64,000 nucleotides of DNA from the NCBI GenBank assembly GCA_019694395.1, contig JAIBCC010000012.1, positions 102,124-166,123 on the forward strand, in the 5' to 3' direction. Both the position numbers and the translations under genes were made by a program. The notes under the pieces were generated by a model. It ran no database searches. It saw only the letters and a program-made list of their open reading frames with translations, and was not told the DNA's origin. This document shows, one piece after another, positions 8,258 to 17,597 of this stretch. Positions within the stretch are counted from its first letter, which is position 1. Every line of letters begins with the position of its first letter. The stretch is from Pyrinomonadaceae bacterium. Lineage in GTDB: Bacteria > Acidobacteriota > Blastocatellia > Pyrinomonadales > Pyrinomonadaceae.

Positions 8258-11200
8258 ATGAGAATATTTCAAAGATCTCTCTGTTTATTAATCTGTGCTT
8301 TACTGCTGACAATAGTTTCCGTAGCTCAACAAGGAACAGGTCAGATAAGTGGAATAGTAAAAGATTCAAACGGAGCAACAATTCCAAATGCCACGATCAA
8401 ATTAAAAAATCTTGGCACAAATTTAGAGAAAACCGCTGTTACTAATGGGGACGGTTTTTATTTAATTCCGGATATACAACCGGGAAGTTATCAGGTATCG
8501 GCAAATGCCCAAGGTTTTAAGGAAGCCAAACAAGATATTCAGGTTACGGTTGGAAGTAAATTAACCGTAAATTTGGAAGCCGGGGTGCAGAATGTCAATG
8601 CCGAAGTAACTATTACAGAAGGAAGCGGACTTGCCGAAATCAACACCTCGGATTCCAAAATTTCCAATGTAATTTCAGGAAAGCAAATTCAAAATCTACC
8701 AAGTTTGAACCGTAATCCATATGCTTTGATTGCCCTTTCGGGAAATATTTCGGCATCGGATGATCCTGCTGGACGCGGAGCAGGTGTTTCGGTCAATGGT
8801 CAGCGGGCTGCCGGAACAAGCATTTTGATTGAGGGTAACGAAAACTCCGATACCTTTACCACAGCGGTAGCCCAAACTCCGCCATTAGATGCCGTTCAGG
8901 AATTCCGGGTAGCAACTAATAGTTTCGGTGCAGAAGAAGGTCGTGCAACAGGCGGAATCGTCAATTTGGCATTTCGGAGCGGAACAAATCAATTTACAGG
9001 AACAGTTTATGCCTTCAATCGAAATTCGGCATTGGCGGCAAATTCTTTTAATAACAACGCTAACCGCACTCCGCGAGCGAATTTTAATCGTAATCAATTC
9101 GGTTATGCCGTAGGCGGTCCGATTGTTAAGGATAAATTATTCTTTTTCAATTCGACTGAATGGACAACTGTTCGCAGTTCGGCGGCTGTTTTTGCCTGGG
9201 TTCCGACCAATGCTTTTTTAACAGCAGGAACAACGGCACAGGCAACAAAGGATTTCTTTGCCAAGTATGGAAAACTGGTTGCCACCCCAACTGGTGAGGT
9301 CAGCGGAATTTTTCAAAAGGTCGTTTATAACGCGCCGGTCAATGCCGGGGGCGGTGTTCCGCAAGATACCTGGACGGATGTAACGAAAATCAATTTTAAC
9401 GCCACTGATAAAACTCAGTTTACCGGACACGCTTTTTATACCAGCCAAAAATTTGCCAAAGGCGCGGGTGCAGGGGCAAACAGTCCGTATGAAGGGTTTG
9501 ACATTGGCGGAACGGTTTTCAGTCATAATTACCAATTTTCCATGTCGCATCAGTTCGCTTCAAATTGGATTTCAAATTCCAGAATTGGATTTCGGCGAAC
9601 AGTGACCACGACAGAACTAACCAAGGACGCAGCCACCCCAACGCTCTATATGCAGGGAATCGCTGCCACACTGCCTGATGGAAATCCGATAGCTTTGCCG
9701 GGATATTTACCAACATTTCCGGGAGCAGGACTACCCACCAGCGGAAATGAAAATCTATTACAGTTCACACAAGACGTGATCTACACCAGAGGTAATCACA
9801 ACTTTAGAATGGGCGGACAATATATCCGGATTATGGATAATAAAACTTTTCCCGCCTTCCAAAATGCTTCATTGACACTGGGAGCCAATTTTGCAGCGGC
9901 AGTTGCCAATTTACAAGCAGGTTTATTAAATCAAATTCAGGTGGCGGTTGATCCAAAAGGCGCGTTTCCGGGCGGAACCATTAACTTACCGGTTAGTGCC
10001 CCCAATTTTAGCCGTAATAACCGTTACAATGAAGGCGCATTATATTTCAATGATGCATGGCGGATCAAATCCGGCATAAATTTGAATTTGGGAATCCGCT
10101 ATGAATATTACGGACCACAACATTCAAACCCTGATTTGGATTCCAACTTTTACTTTGGAACCGGCTCAACTATTCAGGAACGAATCCGAAACGGAAGTGT
10201 AAAAAAAGCTTCGGAAAAAGGTGGCTTGTGGCAAGCCGATAAAAATAATTTTGCACCGCGACTTGGTTTTGCCTGGGATATATTCGGAGACGGCAAAACA
10301 AGTTTGCGCGGCGGTTACAGTCTTGCCTACGAACGAAATTTTGGAAACGTGACTTTTAATGTTATTCAAAATCCGCCTTTTTATGCAGTGGTTTCGCAAT
10401 TTGCAACTGGGGCTAATCCAATTCCTATTCCGGCGAACAATTTTGGTCCTTTGGCAGGAAATTCGGGGTCAGTGCCCTTGCCGGTATCGAGCGTTAGACA
10501 CGTCCGGGAAGACATTGTTAATGCTTATTCGCATTTGTGGAGTGCTTCGTTTGAACGCGAAATAATGAAAGACAGTGTAGTTAAGTTTGATTATTCGGGT
10601 TCAGCGGGAAGAAAACTGTATAGTCTTGAAAATCTTAATCGGACAGGAACCGGTTCACGCTTTTTAAATAGCAATAATGCTTCCGTTTGTCCGGCAGGTT
10701 TTGTTGCCAATACACGTTTGAATTGCCAATATTCGAACATCAATTCCCGTTCAAATAGCGGCTATTCGGATTTTAATTCGGTTACTGCATCGTTTGAAAG
10801 TAACAATTTCAGAAATAAAGGTGCATATATCACCGCTCGATATACTTATTCGGTAGCTAAAGATAATCTCAGCACGACCTTTAGCGAATCGGCAAATAAC
10901 TTTAATTTGGGTTTAACTGATCCATTTAACCCAAGTTATGACTACGGTTACGCAGATTTTGATGCCAGACACCGCTTTATTTCGAGCTTTGTTTGGAATT
11001 TGCCGACCGAAAGATATTTATCAAGTGGAGCGATCAAAAACATTTTGGGAGGATGGACGCTGAATGGTATTTTGTTAATGGCAAGCGGCTCGCCTTTCAC
11101 AATTTTCGACTGCACAAATGCCACAGCCACAACCTGTATCCGGATGAAACCAAATGGAAACATCAATTTTGGTAAACCTGCTAATCTTACTGATGCCGGT

Positions 11201-11566
11201 GCACCGAATTCATTCATTTGGACAAATTTAGCCGGACAGACTCCAAGCACTTTCACGGATATTTCTGGCGGAACGGAAGTCGGACCATTTCCAACTGATG
11301 TTGCGGCGCGAAACGCATTCCGTGGACCGGGCTATTGGAATTTTGATATGGGATTGTTCAAATCGATCAAGTTTACCGAAAGATACAATTTACAATTGCG
11401 TTTGGAATTGATAAATGCGTTCAATCATTCGATTTACGTTATCAATGGACCAACGGCTGATTTGAGCAGCAACGCTTTTGTTTCCGTTTCTAAACAAGGA
11501 AGCGGCGGCACCAGAGTTACACCAAGCAACCGAACCATTCAACTTTCTGCGAAATTTAATTTCTAA
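8258..11566 (+). CDS. TonB-dependent receptor, Oar-like, with carboxypeptidase-regulatory domain
   Basis: 1102 residues. A signal peptide (about 1-23, ending SVAQ) is followed by a carboxypeptidase-D regulatory-like beta-sandwich (GQISGIVKDSNGATIPNA, about 27-105), a plug (GVSVNGQRAAGTS to ATGGIVNLAFRSGTN, about 150-245) and a long outer-membrane barrel ending in an aromatic residue (SAKFNF). This is the Oar/Cna-B-plug type that is amplified in Acidobacteria and thought to import large oligomeric substrates; the substrate here is unknown. ATG 8258 is chosen because GGAGG lies 7-12 nt upstream and the signal peptide begins there; ATG 8210 is part of a palindrome. No SusD-like partner is present. 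A sigma-54 promoter and a strong terminator make this a single-gene unit. Confidence 0.9.
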   Translation: MRIFQRSLCLLICALLLTIVSVAQQGTGQISGIVKDSNGATIPNATIKLKNLGTNLEKTAVTNGDGFYLIPDIQPGSYQVSANAQGFKEAKQDIQVTVGSKLTVNLEAGVQNVNAEVTITEGSGLAEINTSDSKISNVISGKQIQNLPSLNRNPYALIALSGNISASDDPAGRGAGVSVNGQRAAGTSILIEGNENSDTFTTAVAQTPPLDAVQEFRVATNSFGAEEGRATGGIVNLAFRSGTNQFTGTVYAFNRNSALAANSFNNNANRTPRANFNRNQFGYAVGGPIVKDKLFFFNSTEWTTVRSSAAVFAWVPTNAFLTAGTTAQATKDFFAKYGKLVATPTGEVSGIFQKVVYNAPVNAGGGVPQDTWTDVTKINFNATDKTQFTGHAFYTSQKFAKGAGAGANSPYEGFDIGGTVFSHNYQFSMSHQFASNWISNSRIGFRRTVTTTELTKDAATPTLYMQGIAATLPDGNPIALPGYLPTFPGAGLPTSGNENLLQFTQDVIYTRGNHNFRMGGQYIRIMDNKTFPAFQNASLTLGANFAAAVANLQAGLLNQIQVAVDPKGAFPGGTINLPVSAPNFSRNNRYNEGALYFNDAWRIKSGINLNLGIRYEYYGPQHSNPDLDSNFYFGTGSTIQERIRNGSVKKASEKGGLWQADKNNFAPRLGFAWDIFGDGKTSLRGGYSLAYERNFGNVTFNVIQNPPFYAVVSQFATGANPIPIPANNFGPLAGNSGSVPLPVSSVRHVREDIVNAYSHLWSASFEREIMKDSVVKFDYSGSAGRKLYSLENLNRTGTGSRFLNSNNASVCPAGFVANTRLNCQYSNINSRSNSGYSDFNSVTASFESNNFRNKGAYITARYTYSVAKDNLSTTFSESANNFNLGLTDPFNPSYDYGYADFDARHRFISSFVWNLPTERYLSSGAIKNILGGWTLNGILLMASGSPFTIFDCTNATATTCIRMKPNGNINFGKPANLTDAGAPNSFIWTNLAGQTPSTFTDISGGTEVGPFPTDVAARNAFRGPGYWNFDMGLFKSIKFTERYNLQLRLELINAFNHSIYVINGPTADLSSNAFVSVSKQGSGGTRVTPSNRTIQLSAKFNF

Positions 11567-11587
11567 AGATTGCGGATAAAATAAAGA

Positions 11588-11623
11588 AAATCTCCGTTTC
11601 GATCGAGGCGGAGATTTTTTTTG
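11588..11623 (+). terminator. Rho-independent terminator of the TonB receptor gene
   Basis: AAATCTCCG (11588-11596) pairs perfectly with CGGAGATTT (11609-11617) and is followed by a T run. It lies just after the receptor stop and before the convergent regulator gene. Confidence 0.85.
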
Positions 11624-11638
11624 TTAAATTTTAAATGA

Positions 11639-13597
11639 TTATTTTGGGATGAGTTTTTTGAATTCTTCGTCCTTGAAGACTTCCTCCCAATATGGATCGG
11701 AAAGAATTGAAAGAGGAATTCTCTTCATTTTGGTCATCATCAGTTTAAAGAATTCCAGAGCCTCGGCTTTTTTTCCGAGAGTAAAAGCTATCAAGGATAA
11801 ATCGCTTATTCTATTGCTGTCTTTTTCCTTTTTTAATTGTTCGTAAATTTGGGTCGCCTCTTTGGTCCTGCCGTTTTTGGCATAGATAAAAGCAAGCCCT
11901 GCCAGAGCATCAAGTTTTGAAAAAGGTCTTTGGCTTTCTTCTTGCAAAATTGAAATAGCTTCGTTTGTTCGACCATTCAAATAATAGACACTGGCTAATT
12001 GAACTTTAATCATTGGCGCATTTGGCTGTAACTCTACTGCTTTTTCGCTATATTTGAGAGCATCGCCATAATCTTTTTTTAATAACAGAATACTGCACAG
12101 AGCTGAGTTGCTAACCGAGGAAAGAGGATCATTAGCCTGAGCAATTTGCATTTGTTCCAAAGTTTTTTCTAAGTCGCCAATTCGTAAAAGCTGCCAACCA
12201 TAGCGAATTCGTGCGGTTGGATTATTTGGGGCAAGCTGAATTGCCCGCTCCAATGAATGAAGTGAACTCTCAAGGTCTTTATATTTAGCGATTTGCACAT
12301 AAGAGTTGGCAATGTGTGATTCAGCCAGATTATCATTAAGTTCAAGTGCTTTCTTAGCCGCAGCTTCAGCTTTATCAATTGTTTCTTTGCTGTTTTCGGC
12401 AAACCCATAATAATAAAGCATATTGTAGGAATCGGCTAACATTGCATAAGCCAACGCATAATTTTCATCAATTTCTACGGCTTTTTGAAAATATTGAGCG
12501 GCTTTTTCCAAATCTTCTTTGGCACGTTTGTTCCAAAAATAAATCCCAAGTTGGTAAGCCTGAAATGCTTCCGGGTTTGAGGTGGTCTTAGCCGTTAATT
12601 GTTCTTCTTGTTTGGCTGAAAGGTTTAAATACATTGCTTTGGCTACTCGGGTAGAAATAGAATCCTGCAATGCAAAAATTCGGGTAAATTTTTCATCAAA
12701 AGTATCTGACCAAAGGGTTGAACCATCGTTAACTTTTAGTAATCTGACGGAAACCCGCACCATTTCACCGTCACGTTGAACTGTTCCTTCCAAAACCGAA
12801 TCAACGTTCAACTCTTTGCCGGCAGCAATCGGATCAAAGTTTTTATCCGTCAGTCGAAAAACCGCACTGGTCGGACGAACTGAGATCTTTTGTAATTTGC
12901 TTAAACGCATAATTACTGCATCAGCCATCCCGAAACCTAGTTTTTCATTAGTGCTTTCCTCACCAATTTGTTTAAAGGGAAGAACAGCCATCGAATTTAA
13001 AGAAGTATCACTTACAACAATATTTAGGCGGGTTTTAAACAAAAACAAACCAAAGATTGCCAAGGTTCCAAGGATCAAAGCTAACCAAAATAAATTAAAT
13101 TTACCTGAATTGGAAATGAATTCCTGTTGATTGGGATTTGTTTGATGGAGTATTGAATCTTTAGTGGTATGAATATCCGTTTTAATGAATAACAGGTCTT
13201 CGTTCAGAACAGCGTCGTCTTGTAGAAAACTGTGCGATATTAAATCAGGTGTAACAAAATCCTTTATTTCTTTTTCGATTTTTTGAACTTGGACGGTAAA
13301 CAAGTAACCGCGTTTGGGAACGGTTTCGATAAAAGGCTTGCCGGATTTATTATTTCCGAGGGTTTTTCTTAATACATAAATATGTTGAGTTAAATTGGCA
13401 TCTTCGACAAAACTATCGTGCCAGATTTTGTTAATTATGTCCTCTTTTTTGACCAAATGTCCATTATTTTGGACAAGTATAAGCAAGGTTCGGAAAGCCT
13501 TGTGCGTGAGCGGAATAGATTCATTATCTTTTAATAATTGCTCATTGACTACATCAAGACGAAAATTCTCAAAGTCGTAGTAGAAAACTTCTTCCAC
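11639..13597 (-). CDS. Membrane-anchored winged-helix regulator with TolB-N-like and TPR domains
   Basis: 652 residues. Residues about 5-105 are an OmpR/CadC-type winged helix (LTHKAFRTLLILVQNNG, HIYVLRKTLG, FIETVPKRGYLF). A single membrane helix at about 164-185 separates it from a TolB-N/FlgO-like domain (SMAVLPFKQIGEE, about 200-310) and 8-9 TPR units (about 345-640). The cytoplasmic DNA-binding head and periplasmic sensor suggest direct signal transduction across the membrane, as in CadC; the architecture is abundant in Acidobacteria. No ligand is known. It lies convergent to the TonB receptor, and its own coding sequence carries a palindrome like the one in the receptor leader. No clear RBS is visible. 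Confidence 0.85.
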   Translation of the reverse strand: MEEVFYYDFENFRLDVVNEQLLKDNESIPLTHKAFRTLLILVQNNGHLVKKEDIINKIWHDSFVEDANLTQHIYVLRKTLGNNKSGKPFIETVPKRGYLFTVQVQKIEKEIKDFVTPDLISHSFLQDDAVLNEDLLFIKTDIHTTKDSILHQTNPNQQEFISNSGKFNLFWLALILGTLAIFGLFLFKTRLNIVVSDTSLNSMAVLPFKQIGEESTNEKLGFGMADAVIMRLSKLQKISVRPTSAVFRLTDKNFDPIAAGKELNVDSVLEGTVQRDGEMVRVSVRLLKVNDGSTLWSDTFDEKFTRIFALQDSISTRVAKAMYLNLSAKQEEQLTAKTTSNPEAFQAYQLGIYFWNKRAKEDLEKAAQYFQKAVEIDENYALAYAMLADSYNMLYYYGFAENSKETIDKAEAAAKKALELNDNLAESHIANSYVQIAKYKDLESSLHSLERAIQLAPNNPTARIRYGWQLLRIGDLEKTLEQMQIAQANDPLSSVSNSALCSILLLKKDYGDALKYSEKAVELQPNAPMIKVQLASVYYLNGRTNEAISILQEESQRPFSKLDALAGLAFIYAKNGRTKEATQIYEQLKKEKDSNRISDLSLIAFTLGKKAEALEFFKLMMTKMKRIPLSILSDPYWEEVFKDEEFKKLIPK

Positions 13598-13709
13598 AAA
13601 AATCCCGGATTACATTGTCATTTTTATAAAAACTATTTTTTTGACGTGACATCCAAAAAAATGGTTGCTTGGGAGCGAAAAAAAAACAAAATTATTTCTA
13701 ATAAATTGT

Positions 13710-14555
13710 TTAGGTTGAGTATTTATCTAAATTCTTGGATAGTATCCGAAAAAGTAGTGGACGGCTCGGACTGGCATCCGAAACGAAAGGAGGAATCTGT
13801 AAATTTAACAAATATTCACCGTCCGTAATCTCATTTGGAACATAAATCATTTCGGTTATAGTCTGATTTTTTCGGGAAAATTCGTTGGTTTGAAATTTTC
13901 CCATTTCTACGTTCCAAAAAATTCGGTGATTTGCCAATTTTCCGGCATCATTCAATCTTTCGAGTGACGGCACATCAACCAAAAGATGTTTTACGCCTAA
14001 TTCGACAATAAATTTCATCGCTTCCAAAGAAAAAAACGGCGGCGGATTTTCTGAATAATTGCGGGATTTTTTGCTTTCGTCATTGGGAAGTGTGCGGATA
14101 ATGAGTGATTTTTGATTTTTGATTTTTGATTTTTGATTGAATAAAGCGTTTTTAATTGATTTTTTTGTAATTAGAAAATCATTTTCGTTTAATTCAACTG
14201 AATAAGTATCATTTGTTTCCAAGGCATTTTCGGGAAAAACCGAAATCAATTCTGCCAAAATAAAAGCATCCTGCAAACATTCTTGGACTGAAATTCTTTC
14301 GTTGGTAATATGCCCGACGCATTCCGTATGGGTTCCGTTGCAATGCGGATTGAGTGCGAGATTTTCAAAATTACAGCTTCCGCCCCGTCGCGTATCCCCA
14401 ACAAAATGCTCATCTTGATAAGCTGTTGAAGTGGCGGGCGAAACATTAAAAATATTTGGCTGAGGATTATTAAAGGCAAGCGGAATCGAAATATCAAACG
14501 AATTTGAACCGTCAATTTGATAAATTTGATTGTGAAAATTGATTGAAAGAATCAT
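13710..14555 (-). CDS. Cyclase-family protein, probable kynurenine formamidase
   Basis: 281 residues of the metal-dependent cyclase (KynB-like) family. The motif NPHCNGTHTECVGHI (about 67-81) provides the histidines that bind metal, although the usual Asp is replaced by Glu-Cys. GDTRRGGSCNFE precedes it and LGVKHLLVDVPSLER and ANHRIFWNVE follow, giving the second half of the fold. Proximity to kynurenine 3-monooxygenase in the same operon supports hydrolysis of N-formylkynurenine. ATG 14555 is preferred because the upstream HNH gene stops one base before it (TGATATG), indicating coupling. A CAAAAATC repeat is translated at about residues 139-150, probably in a surface loop. No kynureninase or tryptophan dioxygenase is in the window. 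Confidence 0.7.
   Translation of the reverse strand: MILSINFHNQIYQIDGSNSFDISIPLAFNNPQPNIFNVSPATSTAYQDEHFVGDTRRGGSCNFENLALNPHCNGTHTECVGHITNERISVQECLQDAFILAELISVFPENALETNDTYSVELNENDFLITKKSIKNALFNQKSKIKNQKSLIIRTLPNDESKKSRNYSENPPPFFSLEAMKFIVELGVKHLLVDVPSLERLNDAGKLANHRIFWNVEMGKFQTNEFSRKNQTITEMIYVPNEITDGEYLLNLQIPPFVSDASPSRPLLFRILSKNLDKYST
14107..14138 (-). repeat. GATTTTT short tandem repeat within the cyclase gene
   Basis: Four to five tandem GATTTTT units, read on the minus strand as NQKSKIKNQKS within the cyclase. It is the same repeat as at 6461, 32771 and 47308. Confidence 0.75.
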
Positions 14556-14556
14556 A

Positions 14557-14973
14557 TCAATTTGGGGGTGGAAACCATCCAACGGTTATCCAACGCTTTC
14601 TAATTGGTAAAATTATCTCGTTGTTGAGCTTTAATGCTTCAACAGTTACTCTCCCACAAGCAGTTTTGCCAACAACTTTTTCAAAATCCCATTCAAAATG
14701 CTCAGCCCAATTTTGTGTTCGAGGATTGAAGATTTTAACTCTCCGTTTGGTTATTTTGTCGAAACCTTCAACTTTAACTCCTTTATAGCCATTACATAAA
14801 CGACAAGCCAACCATAAATTTTCTTCATCATTAGTGCCACCCAAAGCGGTTGGCAGAATATGTTCGATCTCAAGCCAATTCGGATTTAAAGATTGTGGTA
14901 ACAGACAATAACCGCAACGGTTTTTGGCGGCTAAACGAATTTTCTTTTTTAAGGTGTCCGAAATTTTACTCAT
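14557..14973 (-). CDS. HNH endonuclease
   Basis: A 138-residue HNH nuclease. Cys20-x2-Cys23 and Cys56-x2-Cys59 form the structural zinc site, and the betabeta-alpha-metal core reads LEIEHILP (Glu36-His37), GGTNDEENL (Asn51) and CNGYKG (Asn60 in the last position). The C-terminal part (about 75-138), including VKIFNPRTQNW and GRVTVEALKLNN, resembles a compact HNH family that I recall from cyanobacteria, usually paired with a small upstream gene as here. It lacks any phage or restriction neighbour. Its start overlaps the upstream partner gene by 8 nt and its stop abuts the cyclase start. It could be a toxin-like or mobile nuclease; targets unknown. Confidence 0.85.
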   Translation of the reverse strand: MSKISDTLKKKIRLAAKNRCGYCLLPQSLNPNWLEIEHILPTALGGTNDEENLWLACRLCNGYKGVKVEGFDKITKRRVKIFNPRTQNWAEHFEWDFEKVVGKTACGRVTVEALKLNNEIILPIRKRWITVGWFPPPN

Positions 14974-15349
14974 TCGTAAGGTCTTCGGGGGATTTAATTA
15001 AATTTCGTTGAACTGCTTCGTAGATACCTTCGGTTTTTCGAGCTAAAGTGACACCGTAAACTTGTTGAAAAAAATCCAATTCCAACTTTTCTTTGGGTTT
15101 GATTGTTCCTGCTTGATTTTTATAAAGAAGTTCGCTGTGTCGTTCCGATTGTTTTTTCGGCATTTGCAGATTTGCCAAAGCCAAAACTTCTTCGTCCGTA
15201 AAATTCGCTAAAGGACGGTCATTAAGTTTGTTAGAGTATTTTTCTTCAACCACATCAACAATTAAGTCAATTACTTTACGTTTTGATTTTTTGGCAACAG
15301 TAGAAATGTCTTGATAAATTTTTTCGGGCAAATTTAGAGTAATTTCCAT
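14966..15349 (-). CDS. RHH-like partner of the HNH nuclease
   Basis: 127 residues from ATG 15349. The N-terminus (MEITLNLPEKIYQDISTVAK, then SKRKVIDLIVDVVEE) has the short strand plus two amphipathic helices expected of a ribbon-helix-helix DNA-binding domain. The remainder is charged and helical (FTDEEVLALANLQMP; SERHSELLYKNQAG). Overlap with the HNH gene by 8 nt, and the order antitoxin-like then nuclease, resemble a toxin-antitoxin pair, but no experimental system is known to me. An upstream in-frame start at 15388 would overlap the monooxygenase gene. No RBS is visible; A/T-rich spacer precedes the start. Confidence 0.65.
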   Translation of the reverse strand: MEITLNLPEKIYQDISTVAKKSKRKVIDLIVDVVEEKYSNKLNDRPLANFTDEEVLALANLQMPKKQSERHSELLYKNQAGTIKPKEKLELDFFQQVYGVTLARKTEGIYEAVQRNLIKSPEDLTNE

Positions 15350-15380
15350 ATTTTGAATTTTAGCATAATTGAAATTTGGA

Positions 15381-16709
15381 CTAAACAAATTTTATTTCTT
15401 CCAAAACCTCATTCAAGTCTAACTCATTTATATCATTCACTTTAGCGCAAATTTCCATCAATAATTTATCTTGTGCATTACCTTTTTCTTTAGCTACGGA
15501 ATAAGGCAAATCTTCACGGAAAGTAACCATCGAATATTTGGAAAAATAATCGGGAAAAGTTTGTTCTAATTTAGTTTCGAGCTGACGTTTTTTCTGAAAA
15601 GTTAAATCCGCAACGGCATCGCGCATTTCGTAAAAATTCTCTTCCGCCATATCAGCAATTGCGTCAGCATTGGGTTTGCGGACTTTTGAGAACTCCGAGA
15701 AAATCTGCGCCAAATCATTTTCCTTTTCGCCAATCATCTCGTTCAAAATTCGGCAATCTTCAAAGGAGCAATTCATTCCTTGTCCGTAAAAAGGGACAAC
15801 TGCGTGTGCGGAATCGCCGATTAGCAAAGATTTTCCGCCAATATTCCAGGGAAAACATTTGATCGTGCCAAGATTTCCGGTTGGATTAGTGAAAAAATCT
15901 TCCACCAAAGTCGGCATCAATGGAATTGCATCTGCGAAATTGGTTGAACAGAATTCCATTAAAGATTCTTCGTCTTTCAATTGCTCGAAACTGTTTTCGC
16001 CTTTGTGTGCAAGAAAAAGCGTGCAGGTAAAACTCCCATCAAAATTTGGCAAAGCGATCATCATAAACGAGTGTCGCGCCCAAATATGTAAAGCATTCTT
16101 TTCCAATAAGAAACCGCCATTTTCAGCAGGCGGAATATGCAATTCTTTGTAGCCGTGTTCGAGCCATTTTTGCGAAAAATCAAACCTTTCGACCTTTGAA
16201 AACATTGCGTTACGAATCACCGAACCTGCGCCGTCCGTGCCGATTACAGTTGAACCTTTGGCAACTTTTCCGCTTTCAAATTTAGCTTCGCCGTTTTTGC
16301 AATCGAATTCGGAGCATTTTTGATTAAAAAAGAATTGCACTTGATCGTATTTTTCCGCTTCGTTCATCAGTGCGATGTTCAAACCCGCCCGTGAAACGGA
16401 ATTGATAAATTCGCCCTGTCGCCCCGAATACGGCAAAAGTCTGGTGTTTCCTTTGGTATCGTGAATCATTCGTCCGAACATCGGAACGGCTTCGGCAAGC
16501 ATATACTCATCAAGTCCAACTTCTTTCAACGCCGCAATTCCGCGATTTGACAAAGCCAAATTTATCGAACGTCCTGCCGACATTTTTTCTTTTCGCATAT
16601 CGCCACGAGCTTCATAAACTTCGACCTCAATTCCTTTTTTGGCAAGATAAATGGCAAGTAATGAACCCGATAGACCTGCTCCGATGATGATTATTTTTTC
16701 CTGATTCAT
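15381..16709 (-). CDS. kmo: Kynurenine 3-monooxygenase
   Basis: A 442-residue FAD-dependent hydroxylase. The Rossmann motif IGAGLSGSLLA lies at 7-17; the family-specific SAGRSINLALSNRG (about 44-57) distinguishes kynurenine 3-monooxygenase from other aromatic hydroxylases; LIGDSAHAVVPFYGQGMN (about 293-310) is the second FAD motif. It converts L-kynurenine to 3-hydroxykynurenine in tryptophan breakdown or quinolinate/NAD synthesis. Length matches the family, with a C-terminal helical region. It follows the e(P4)-type phosphatase gene by 10 nt and precedes the RHH/HNH pair and the cyclase, so the set is probably one operon. Confidence 0.92.
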   Translation of the reverse strand: MNQEKIIIIGAGLSGSLLAIYLAKKGIEVEVYEARGDMRKEKMSAGRSINLALSNRGIAALKEVGLDEYMLAEAVPMFGRMIHDTKGNTRLLPYSGRQGEFINSVSRAGLNIALMNEAEKYDQVQFFFNQKCSEFDCKNGEAKFESGKVAKGSTVIGTDGAGSVIRNAMFSKVERFDFSQKWLEHGYKELHIPPAENGGFLLEKNALHIWARHSFMMIALPNFDGSFTCTLFLAHKGENSFEQLKDEESLMEFCSTNFADAIPLMPTLVEDFFTNPTGNLGTIKCFPWNIGGKSLLIGDSAHAVVPFYGQGMNCSFEDCRILNEMIGEKENDLAQIFSEFSKVRKPNADAIADMAEENFYEMRDAVADLTFQKKRQLETKLEQTFPDYFSKYSMVTFREDLPYSVAKEKGNAQDKLLMEICAKVNDINELDLNEVLEEIKFV

Positions 16710-16719
16710 TTTGTAAATT

Positions 16720-17583
16720 TTACGGTAACTGTAAAGAGTTAATGCGTTTTTCGGCTTTTTGTGCTTCGGTTAATTTGAAATCGTAGTCATAAACTGCATT
16801 TTCCCATTCGCCATACATCGCATTGGGCAAGGCAATATATTTTGTTCCCCACCAATCTTTGGCTTTATCGGTTTCGGCATATCTCGTGTCAGTAGATTTA
16901 CCTTCAAAAACATCGGAAAAATCGTTCAAATTATCACCCAAGAGAAAAACCACCCGATAATTTTGCGCCACGAATTCGCGTCGTGGTGTTTTAGTGGAAA
17001 TATTTTTACCGTTTCCGTCTTTGATGCGTAACAAAACATTGTCCTCAGAAATATCAGGGAAACCTACATTTTTCAAATTCTCGATCGTGTCTTGTAGTTG
17101 CGGGTCTTTATCGCGGTTTGAAATATAAAAAATTCTGACACCTTTTGATTTGGCAAAGTTAGCAAAATCAACTGCACCGGGAATGGCTTTGGCTTTTTGC
17201 ATTTTGCCCCAGCCATACCAACTCGAATAACTAAACGGCTGATTGTTTTTGATTCCGGCGGCTTGAGCAGGCGAATTATCAAGCATCGTTTCATCAATAT
17301 CAACAATCACCGCACGAGGTTTTTTGCGCTCAGGTTTGGGTAGTTTCTTTTTATTTTTTTCATCCAAATCCAAACCCATTTTTGCCCAATTAAAAGCCTG
17401 ATAACAAAGCGCACGATATTCAGCCGCTTTTTGCATATAAAGAACTGCACCAACCTGATATTCATAATTTCCGGCGGTAACTAATGGCACATTTCCTTGT
17501 TGAGCCGTCGAAACGGTGGCAAAATAAGTGCAGACAGTTGAAAATGCAACTAAAGTAAACGTAATAAGCCAATTTTTTTTCAT
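16720..17583 (-). CDS. 5'-nucleotidase, lipoprotein e(P4)-family acid phosphatase
   Basis: 288 residues with an N-terminal signal sequence (MKKNWLITFTLVAF...). The HAD nucleophile motif IVDIDETMLDNS lies at about 91-103, RIFYISNRD supplies motif II and VVFLLGDNLNDFSD supplies the acidic motif IV, which is the class C acid phosphatase/e(P4) pattern. Members dephosphorylate nucleotides such as NMN in the periplasm, allowing nicotinamide riboside uptake. ATG 17583 is chosen because GGAGAAAA lies 5-12 nt upstream. Although the family is called lipoprotein e, a canonical lipobox is not clear (STVC is a poor match), so it may be soluble. It heads the kynurenine operon, an apt pairing because both touch NAD metabolism. 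Confidence 0.88.
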   Translation of the reverse strand: MKKNWLITFTLVAFSTVCTYFATVSTAQQGNVPLVTAGNYEYQVGAVLYMQKAAEYRALCYQAFNWAKMGLDLDEKNKKKLPKPERKKPRAVIVDIDETMLDNSPAQAAGIKNNQPFSYSSWYGWGKMQKAKAIPGAVDFANFAKSKGVRIFYISNRDKDPQLQDTIENLKNVGFPDISEDNVLLRIKDGNGKNISTKTPRREFVAQNYRVVFLLGDNLNDFSDVFEGKSTDTRYAETDKAKDWWGTKYIALPNAMYGEWENAVYDYDFKLTEAQKAEKRINSLQLP

Positions 17584-17597
17584 AAAGATTTTCTCCG

